Positions 1 through 7,150 of a stretch of 22,051 bases of DNA are shown one piece after another. The notes below the pieces were generated by a model that searched no databases, had not been told where the DNA came from, and worked only from the letters and a program-made list of their open reading frames with translations. Made by a program: the position numbers and the translations under genes. Each line of letters begins with the position of its first letter. The stretch's first letter is position 1. The DNA comes from a virus, in IMG/VR virus record IMGVR_UViG_3300010883_000567, positions 1 to 22,051 of that record; one strand, given 5' to 3'.

Positions 1-18
1 ACTGTTACAGGTAACTAG
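1..18 (+). CDS. possible 3' end of an upstream gene (partial)
   Basis: Reading from base 1, the frame gives five codons (TVTGN) and then TAG, ending 11 bases before the giant gene at 30. This would fit a preceding structural gene closely spaced to the giant gene. Only five residues are visible, so the frame choice is a guess based on spacing. No function can be given. Confidence 0.3.
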   Translation, partial: TVTGN

Positions 19-29
19 AGGAACAATAT

Positions 30-3000
30 ATGGCGCTGTATAGCATTCAAGGGCCTGATGGAAGGACTTACGAATTAGAAGGTCCTGAAGGAGCAACTAG
101 AGAACAAGTTATTGCGGCTATTCAAGCACAGATGCAGGGACAAGGTGACGGGCTTGGTCTTTCTAGGGGAAAGCAACTCGCGTCTATCTATAGAAATCTA
201 GACCTAAATTCTCCAGAAGAATCAGGATTTATTGAAAATATCTTTTCAGGCATTGGCGCTGGTATTGTTAACACCGGAGAGATGGCGGCGCTTGGTAGTG
301 CTGCATTACTCGAAGAAGAGAGTGAACTTGCCACTCGCGATAAAATACAATCTGCTGCTAACTACCTACGCCCCGAAGGTGGGGACCAAGACGCGTTAAC
401 GTATACAATAGCTTCTGGTTTAGGTTCAGTTGTAGGTACATTAGGTGCCGCCGCTGCTGCTACTTATGGTGCTGGTGCTTTAGGTATAGGCGCACTTGGG
501 GCAGGTATTGCAGGTTTAGGTGCCGCTGGTGCTGTCGGTATTGGCGCAGGTGCTGGTGAAGCAAGTGAACGTGCACGTGCCGCAGATGCTACCGAAGAAG
601 AACGTAATGCCGCTACGTTACGTGGTGCCGCAATCGGTTCCCTTGAAATCATACCTTTAGGTAAAATCTTAAAAATTCCGGGCGCGACTAAGTTAATGGG
701 CAAAATCGGCGGTAAAGCTGTCGAAGAAGGTGGTAGTAAAATACGTAGTGCATTGACTACAGGTGGCGTAGAAGCCGCACAGGAAGCCGCCGCCGCATTC
801 CTACAGAATATGAACGAGCGGGGATATAACCCTGAGAAAGAATTATTAGACGCAGACATAATTGACGAAGCCATTGCAGGTGGTGGTGCAGGTGTTATTA
901 TCCAAGGCGTAGTAGACTTTTTCGTTAAAGGACGCGCTGTAAGGCGATCTGCGACCGAGTCTTCAAGCGACGTAGAAGAAGTAACACTTCCAGAAGTAGA
1001 TCAGCCTAGACTAGAAGAAGGCCAAGTGCAGGGGGAGTTGTTCCCTTCACGCGTTGCTAGCACGGTTGAACAAGGTACCGATTATGGTAGCGCACTAACT
1101 GACTTTACTGACGAGCAGGTTATCGCCGCAGTAGATAAACTCAGAGCTGCTAACGTAGACCCTGCGACGATCACAGAAGATATGGTGTTTGACACCATAA
1201 CTGATACCCCTGAAATAATGGCGTTAGCGCCCACTGCGGAAACTACTGCGGAAACTACTGCGGAACCCGAAGATGGTGGAGTCGCTGAAGATATAGATGT
1301 AGTAAGTAACCTTGAAGCTGTACGGGATGACCGCACTCCAGACATGATTAGCCGTATGGAGTCAGAGGTCCTCAACGAAATGGACCAGCGTGAGTTAAAC
1401 GACGCCGAGATTGCCGAGATTGAGGCTTATTTAAAAGCTAACGAAGAAGCTGTACTAGACCTTGAAGAAGTACGTGGTGCATCGCAGCAAGAAACTGATA
1501 CAGCCGCGCAAAAAGACGAAGCGCGTGCTGACCGTACTAGACCTCGTGAAGCTGCCCTCGATGCAGTTATTGGTGAACCGACTACAGGTAGCTACGTTAA
1601 CCTTGAGCGTAAATTTACTAAAGAATTAGAGCGGCGGAACATTACTAGTGGTGAACGCGCTAAACCTACAAAACAAGAAGCTGCCCGTATTCGTAGGGCC
1701 GCTAATGCGTTTGCAAGTATGCGCCCACAAGAACCAGCGCCACCTGAAGTTGGTGCCCCGATAGAAACTGCACCTGAAGCTGCACAGCTTGCAGAGATGG
1801 AAGCACGGATTCCAGAGCGTACACAAAAACCTGTTACTCCGTCGCAGATGTCGTTCCCCGGTATGGGCCGTAAGAAAACACCACCTGTAGAGGAGGCACC
1901 ACCTGCTCCAAATACAATAACAAAAGAATTTATGGATGACCTTGGTATCGCGCCAAAGGCACCGATACGAATACGTACAGAAGGTAAAGACCTTAATGAT
2001 CCTACGGTCCGTGAGCAGTTTGTTGCATTCGCTAACAACAGCAGAGTACCCGAACAAACTCGGCTGAATGTAGCTCGGAAACTTGAGGGTGTGCCAGAAG
2101 CACAGCTTGAGTTGTTTCAACCTAAGTCACGTAAACGTGCATCTGCTAAAGGAGACACCAATGCAGCGACTAGGACAACTCAGCCAACACCAAGTGGAGA
2201 TAGCATTCCAGTTTCTGGATCGCCTGTGGGAACCCCACGTACCGATACTACTGCACAACCGAGTACCGAAATGCCTAAGCCACCTAGAGGAAGAGGAGTG
2301 GCAAGTGTTGGGAGTGGCGTTAGTGACCCTGTACGAGGAAAAGAAGCACAGCAACGTGCATTAGATTCGCCAGAGCCAATCGCGGTGCCAGAAGAAGAAA
2401 AGCCAAAGCGTAAGACTAAGAAGAAAGCTACGGCTAAGAAGGCTACTACACCAAAACAAGTTGACACAAAAGATTCAGCGGGGAACAAGAAGAAGAAGAC
2501 AACCGCGAAGAAAAAGAAGAAGACAACCGCTACGACACGCAAGACGGAAGCAGAACAAGCAGAACAATTTACGGCGACAATCAGGCAGATGGAACTATCG
2601 CAGGTTGCGGAACAACCAGAACCGGCCAGACAGTTCGCAGAGCAGACTAGCCAAGAGTTTACCCAAACTGTGGGCAAGGAAAGAACTACGCCTGACGACA
2701 AACTAAAAATACTCACACTACTGACTAACGGCGCACGTGCACGTGATAAGTTGGGTAATGCTGTGATAACGTATTTAGGTAAACTTCGTCGCCCCTCAGA
2801 TGGTCTATATATGGCTATCTTTGACGTGGCGCACAGCACCAAGCAATTCCGTTCAACTGATGACATGCCCCAAGCCCAAGTTGATTTCTTCAAAGGCACG
2901 GGCCGTCAGTCTGCGCAACGGGTACTTGATTGGGCTAAAGCTAATCTATCGGCAGAGACAAACAAGTGGATCGACGAGACCCTCGCTAAAGAAATACGTG

Positions 3001-6000
3001 AGATACAAAGGATTGAAAGCACCGATTACATTGAGGTGTCCCGACAACGTGAGGCCAAGTTAGACGCTAGAGATAGGGCAGAAGATGCGCAATTTGCAGC
3101 GGACATGAAGCAAGACCTACGTGACAACCTAGAAAAGTTAGGTCGGCGGTTCGAGAAGCAGCTAGCGCGTGGTTCGGTTATGGGGCTGGACGTGGCGCTG
3201 CACCCGGCTGTACGTGGACTATTACGTGCTGGCAACTTAAAGGGCGCGTTACGAGCACTGTCGGTTACAACACCGGATAAACGCATCGCACAGATGGCAG
3301 GTAAACTCGCTGATGTGGTGGGCGACACCAAAGTGGAGGTTGTCAAAGACCTCAAGGATGCGGGATCGTTTGACCCTACGACAAACACTATCAAGCTTGA
3401 CTCTGACATCGGCATGATCCCTCATGTACTACTGCATGAAATGGGCCACGCAGCGACATCCGCTACGTTGGCAAACAAAAGCCACCCCATGACGCGCCAG
3501 CTCACTAAGTTGTTTGAGGATGTTAAAGATTATCTTGATACTGCGTATGGTGCGAAAGACGTGGACGAGTTTACCGCTGAAGCAATGTCAAACCCTGAGT
3601 TCCGAGCTAAACTAGCCGCGATCAACCCTAACGGTACAGAGGTTAACGCCTTACAACGGTTCAACAACATCGTAGGGAACTTCTTACGTAAACTTTTTGG
3701 TATGCAACCTAAGAAGATTGAATCAGCGCAGACAGTCGCTGACAGGCTTATAGAAGGCATTCTTGCACCCGCACCTAAGTTCCGTAACGCAAATGAACTT
3801 GCGATGGAATCTACGGCGAAGGGTGTCAAAAAAGTAATGAAAGGGATAGACGCTACGCAGAAAGCAGTACACCAACCCTTGACTGACAAGTTCCGTAGTG
3901 ACTGGGCTAACGGTATGTTTGATACGCTCTCCCGTTTGGGGGAAAAGCTAACAGTTATCAAATTAAAATTAGTAGATTCGCTGGCTCTTAGCGATATAGC
4001 TAAAAGAGCTGACACCGAACTAGGTGAACTTGCGTTAGAGTTTCACGAGTTGGTGGAGTTACGACGTGGTTCAATGTCGGCTGCTAACAAGTATGTACAT
4101 GAACAAGTAAAGGTTGTAGACAAGTGGGTCGCTAGTGGCACTAAAGAGAAACGGAAGAACCTTGACAATTTAATATACAGCCAAGAGTATGGGGCTACTC
4201 TCTATCAGGTAGACCCAACCAAACCACGTAGCACATACAAAGGCAAAACTGATAAAAGTGGTAACAGCCTAGAAAAAGTTTGGGATTTGCAACGTAGGGA
4301 CTGGGATGCGTTGGGTACTGATGGGCAAAAAGTCTACCGCACGATGCGCGACATGTACCGTAATCTATATGGAAAACTTAAAGATGCGATTAATGGGCGT
4401 ATTGACGAAGCACTACGTGAGAACCCTGATGCAGCGGCAAAGTTGAAGAAAGAAGTATTTGCTAAGTTGTTTGACAGTAATACACTAGATGTTTACTTCC
4501 CGCTACTACGTGAAGGCCGCTACAAATTAGAGTTCCAATACGAAGCGGATGCAGTTACATCAGCGAACGATCAGTACGTGTTCCAGATGTTTGACAGTAA
4601 GCGGCAACGCGACCGAGTTTTAGCCGAGTTAAAGAAAGACCCCAATGTCAGAGAAGAGACCGTTAAAGGTATGGATGGTGACTTTAAAACGTCTGACTTT
4701 AACAACGCACCGCCATCCTCATTTGTAAAACAAGTGCTTGATTCATTAAGCGCGAACAAGGTCGGTCCCGAAGTACAATCTGAAATCATGCGGCTATTCA
4801 TTGATACGCTACCGGAAAGTTCGTTCGCTAAGTCCCTGAAAAAACGTGGGAATACGCCCGGATATATGCAGGATGCGGTCTACGCTATGAAGAGCAAAGG
4901 CTATGATTTAGCTAGTCAGGTAGAGCAATTAAACTACAACGCGCTTATTCAAAGCATGGAGGTACGTCTTACCGGCTTAGAAGTGCCTGACTATAAAGGA
5001 GCTAGCGCGTGGATTGGCGGGCTTGGAGCTGGAAAAGACTTCCAATTCAATACAATACGTGAAGAAATCAAAATACGCATGAACTTTGCCAAGTACGGCG
5101 CGGGTATGAAAAAGATTGAACGGTATGTTCGTACGTTCAACCAACTCGCGTTTGTCGGCACAATCGGCTTTAACGCAGCTTCTGCTATGGTGCAGCTAGC
5201 GCAGACCCCAATGTTTACCTACCCCATGCTCGGAGCACGGTACGGATACAAAAAAACGTACAACGAAATCATGCACGCCACATCGTTTGTGACAGGCGCA
5301 CGTGGGTATGGTGAAACTAAATTAGATAAGATCGCAATGGCGCACGGTTTGGATGCCTATTATGACATCACCGACAACGGTGACTTTATTGTTAAGAAAG
5401 AAAAAGACATCCCTGCGGAGCGTATAAAGGAGTTAGAACGTATAGCCCCACTGGTACGGCTGGCGTCGGAACGTGGACACCTGAACCGATCCTTCATCTT
5501 TGACGCTCTTGGACTACAAGAAGGTGGTAAAGTACGTAAAACTGACACGTTAGCACGTAAAGCGTCTGTGGGTCTTGACGTTGGTACTGGTCTTTCTGCC
5601 ATGATGTTCAATCAGGCAGAACGCTTTAACAGGCAGGTGACTATGGTTGCGGCATATAATTTGGCGTTAGACCGTATATCAACTGATAACCCTAAGATGC
5701 CGATGGCTGAACGACAGAACCTAGCGGCACAAGAAGCACTCTACGATACACAAGAATATAATGGTGGCTCTACCCTTGAGACTGCACCGCGTATTGCCCA
5801 AGAACACATTTTGCGTGTTGCCGCTATGTACAAGACCTACGGCCTGCGCATGTACTACACAATGTTTAAAACTGCGCGTGACGCACTATCACTACAAACT
5901 GATCCAGAAGTTCGGAAGATCGCCGCGAAACAACTTATAGGTATCCATTTGTCTTCCTTGTTCTTTGCAGGGATACACGGTATTCCGTTATACGGTGCGG

Positions 6001-6812
6001 TGCAATTAATAGCAGACTTGTTCTTACTTGATGACGACGAAGACGACACTAACACAATTGTCCGCAACGCTGTCGGAGAAGGTTGGTACAAAGGCGCGTT
6101 TAACCAGATACTAGACGAAGCTGGTATAGGTGCTGACGTAGCAGCACGCATACGTCTATCTGGATTAATTTTTCAAGAGAACAGGTACAACCCTGATCCA
6201 TCCGCTGAAGAGTTCATTGGTTACTATCTCGGTGGCCCTGCCGCTAGTGTGTTTAAACGCACAGCGCGAGGCGGGATGGATATTATATACAATGGTGAAA
6301 TGCAGAGAGGGATTGAGAGCATGTTGCCTGCCGGTATCTCCAATATGTATAAGGCTTTAGGTCGATACCAACAAGATGGGGGTATATATTCACGCCGTGG
6401 TGATCCTATCTATGATGATATGACAGGTGGTGAGTTGGTTACACAGTTCCTAGGATTCGCCCCAGCAGAATACATACGTATCCAAGAAGAGAATCAACGT
6501 GCAAGGGGTATAGATCGTTCAATTTCTGAGCAACGATCTAACTTATCTAAGAAGATATATATCGCCGCACGGCAAGCGGATTTTGGCGAGATTGCGCGTA
6601 TTGAAGGTGACGTACTGAAGTTTAATGCAAAACACCCAAGTTTTGAACTGTCTATTGACTCAATCATGGATTCATTGAAAGGACACATGAAAACTACTGA
6701 GAATATGCATTACGGTATAACACTGTCTCCGGGGATGCGTAGAGCCGCAGAGGAACATCTTTACGGCGTAAACAACCACTTCACGCCAATTAAACGGTAT
6801 AACAAAAAATAA
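30..6812 (+). CDS. giant phage virion-type protein with HExxH peptidase motif (large polyvalent / PLxRFG-like)
   Basis: This 2260-residue protein probably is an internal virion protein ejected with the DNA, but that role is inferred from size and composition. The first ~35 residues (I-x-GPDGRTYELEGPEGATREQV) match a short N-terminal module I recognise from very large marine phage proteins. Residues ~125-187 are a Gly/Ala-rich hydrophobic stretch. Residues ~330-860 are low-complexity, acidic and then Lys-rich, with few hydrophobic blocks. A zinc-peptidase motif HEMGH sits at 1136-1140, with a possible third ligand in DEFTAE (1179-1184). The rest is mostly helical-looking, with hydrophobic segments at ~1704-1740 and ~1972-1998 followed by an acidic run (DDDEDD). 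The C-terminal ~300 residues resemble the end of proteins named PLxRFG domain proteins; I am less sure of that name. The start ATG at 30 has AGAGGAAC upstream. It is the only complete + strand gene and ends against the opposing operon. Confidence 0.85.
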   Translation: MALYSIQGPDGRTYELEGPEGATREQVIAAIQAQMQGQGDGLGLSRGKQLASIYRNLDLNSPEESGFIENIFSGIGAGIVNTGEMAALGSAALLEEESELATRDKIQSAANYLRPEGGDQDALTYTIASGLGSVVGTLGAAAAATYGAGALGIGALGAGIAGLGAAGAVGIGAGAGEASERARAADATEEERNAATLRGAAIGSLEIIPLGKILKIPGATKLMGKIGGKAVEEGGSKIRSALTTGGVEAAQEAAAAFLQNMNERGYNPEKELLDADIIDEAIAGGGAGVIIQGVVDFFVKGRAVRRSATESSSDVEEVTLPEVDQPRLEEGQVQGELFPSRVASTVEQGTDYGSALTDFTDEQVIAAVDKLRAANVDPATITEDMVFDTITDTPEIMALAPTAETTAETTAEPEDGGVAEDIDVVSNLEAVRDDRTPDMISRMESEVLNEMDQRELNDAEIAEIEAYLKANEEAVLDLEEVRGASQQETDTAAQKDEARADRTRPREAALDAVIGEPTTGSYVNLERKFTKELERRNITSGERAKPTKQEAARIRRAANAFASMRPQEPAPPEVGAPIETAPEAAQLAEMEARIPERTQKPVTPSQMSFPGMGRKKTPPVEEAPPAPNTITKEFMDDLGIAPKAPIRIRTEGKDLNDPTVREQFVAFANNSRVPEQTRLNVARKLEGVPEAQLELFQPKSRKRASAKGDTNAATRTTQPTPSGDSIPVSGSPVGTPRTDTTAQPSTEMPKPPRGRGVASVGSGVSDPVRGKEAQQRALDSPEPIAVPEEEKPKRKTKKKATAKKATTPKQVDTKDSAGNKKKKTTAKKKKKTTATTRKTEAEQAEQFTATIRQMELSQVAEQPEPARQFAEQTSQEFTQTVGKERTTPDDKLKILTLLTNGARARDKLGNAVITYLGKLRRPSDGLYMAIFDVAHSTKQFRSTDDMPQAQVDFFKGTGRQSAQRVLDWAKANLSAETNKWIDETLAKEIREIQRIESTDYIEVSRQREAKLDARDRAEDAQFAADMKQDLRDNLEKLGRRFEKQLARGSVMGLDVALHPAVRGLLRAGNLKGALRALSVTTPDKRIAQMAGKLADVVGDTKVEVVKDLKDAGSFDPTTNTIKLDSDIGMIPHVLLHEMGHAATSATLANKSHPMTRQLTKLFEDVKDYLDTAYGAKDVDEFTAEAMSNPEFRAKLAAINPNGTEVNALQRFNNIVGNFLRKLFGMQPKKIESAQTVADRLIEGILAPAPKFRNANELAMESTAKGVKKVMKGIDATQKAVHQPLTDKFRSDWANGMFDTLSRLGEKLTVIKLKLVDSLALSDIAKRADTELGELALEFHELVELRRGSMSAANKYVHEQVKVVDKWVASGTKEKRKNLDNLIYSQEYGATLYQVDPTKPRSTYKGKTDKSGNSLEKVWDLQRRDWDALGTDGQKVYRTMRDMYRNLYGKLKDAINGRIDEALRENPDAAAKLKKEVFAKLFDSNTLDVYFPLLREGRYKLEFQYEADAVTSANDQYVFQMFDSKRQRDRVLAELKKDPNVREETVKGMDGDFKTSDFNNAPPSSFVKQVLDSLSANKVGPEVQSEIMRLFIDTLPESSFAKSLKKRGNTPGYMQDAVYAMKSKGYDLASQVEQLNYNALIQSMEVRLTGLEVPDYKGASAWIGGLGAGKDFQFNTIREEIKIRMNFAKYGAGMKKIERYVRTFNQLAFVGTIGFNAASAMVQLAQTPMFTYPMLGARYGYKKTYNEIMHATSFVTGARGYGETKLDKIAMAHGLDAYYDITDNGDFIVKKEKDIPAERIKELERIAPLVRLASERGHLNRSFIFDALGLQEGGKVRKTDTLARKASVGLDVGTGLSAMMFNQAERFNRQVTMVAAYNLALDRISTDNPKMPMAERQNLAAQEALYDTQEYNGGSTLETAPRIAQEHILRVAAMYKTYGLRMYYTMFKTARDALSLQTDPEVRKIAAKQLIGIHLSSLFFAGIHGIPLYGAVQLIADLFLLDDDEDDTNTIVRNAVGEGWYKGAFNQILDEAGIGADVAARIRLSGLIFQENRYNPDPSAEEFIGYYLGGPAASVFKRTARGGMDIIYNGEMQRGIESMLPAGISNMYKALGRYQQDGGIYSRRGDPIYDDMTGGELVTQFLGFAPAEYIRIQEENQRARGIDRSISEQRSNLSKKIYIAARQADFGEIARIEGDVLKFNAKHPSFELSIDSIMDSLKGHMKTTENMHYGITLSPGMRRAAEEHLYGVNNHFTPIKRYNKK
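1233..1265 (+). repeat. 12-bp in-frame tandem repeat (about 2.75 copies)
   Basis: The unit ACTGCGGAAACT occurs twice in full and once as nine bases, encoding TAET-TAET-TAE at about residues 402-412 of the giant protein. The units are identical at nucleotide level, which suggests recent slippage inside a disordered, acidic linker. Confidence 0.8.
2490..2530 (+). repeat. direct repeat inside Lys/Thr-rich tract of the giant gene
   Basis: The 17-base string AAGAAGAAGACAACCGC occurs at 2490-2506 and 2514-2530, offset by 24 bases (8 codons). It lies in a strongly basic segment (residues ~788-840, many Lys plus Ala and Thr) resembling the Lys/Ala/Thr tails of histone H1-like proteins. The segment could bind DNA or simply be a flexible linker. 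Confidence 0.7.
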
Positions 6813-6831
6813 CCCCCTCCGAAAAGGGGGT
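6803..6831 (-). terminator. hairpin terminator at the convergent junction
   Basis: ACCCCCT at 6812-6818 pairs perfectly with AGGGGGT at 6825-6831 around a 6-base loop. On the - strand the hairpin is followed at once by TTATTTTTTG, a good intrinsic terminator for the leftward operon whose last gene stops at 6929. On the + strand the hairpin overlaps the giant gene's TAA and has no adjacent T run (a T5 occurs about 17 bases later), so termination that way is less certain. The rest of the gap, 6832-6928, holds no gene I can support. Confidence 0.65.
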
Positions 6832-6928
6832 CACGGAGAACGACAGATTTTTGTACCCTCAATCGTTAAGTCAGCGGCATGCAAACATAACATCAGGAGG
6901 GGGGACCAATGCTGCCTATCAAACTTTA

Positions 6929-7150
6929 TCACACTGTGCGCCAGAAGCGTACCCCCAAATTTCCACCTTCGATCCGTAGTCTTTGCTCGAGTTCCCAGTG
7001 GCTATCACAGAATATCTTGTTTACCTGCTTTATTGCCTCGCCGGTATTTATGCAGGGTACAAAGATGGAAGAACCGATAGCCATGTTCTCCCACCTAACT
7101 TCTATCATCACGCCATCTGGCGATAGATCATACGTTCTCAATACCTTCAT
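6929..7150 (-). CDS. 73-residue conserved-type phage protein of unknown function
   Basis: This small protein has the pattern V-R-W-E-x-M-A-x-G-S-S-x-F-V-P-C-I-N in its first half and LEQRLRIEGG-x-LGVRFWRT at its end. I recognise that pattern from other phage small proteins of unknown role; no domain name is secure. It is the last gene of the leftward operon and overlaps the end of the primase-helicase gene by 23 bases. The chosen ATG at 7150 lacks a good ribosome binding site. An internal ATG at 7084 (MAIGSS) has AGGTGG six bases upstream, but starting there would lose the VRW segment that relatives seem to have. Its position suggests a helper in replication or late shut-off, which is inference only. 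Confidence 0.7.
   Translation of the reverse strand: MKVLRTYDLSPDGVMIEVRWENMAIGSSIFVPCINTGEAIKQVNKIFCDSHWELEQRLRIEGGNLGVRFWRTV

Noticed and set aside
4-15. GTTAC-AG-GTAAC inverted repeat at the left edge
   Set aside because: Only 5-bp arms, partly in a likely coding tail, and unlike the 17-bp palindromes; too weak to interpret.
464-874. 136-codon - strand Ala/Pro/Ser-rich frame
   Set aside because: It is antisense to the Gly/Ala-rich part of the giant protein; GC-biased codons explain the open frame.
2318-2324. GTTAGTG half-site in the giant gene (also CACTAAC at about 1092 and 6046)
   Set aside because: The other arm is absent, so these single 7-base matches are expected by chance.
2180-2899. 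239-codon - strand frame opposite the giant gene
   Set aside because: It is the antisense of the Lys-rich tract, giving runs of Phe and Val from AAG codons; composition is explained by the real gene.
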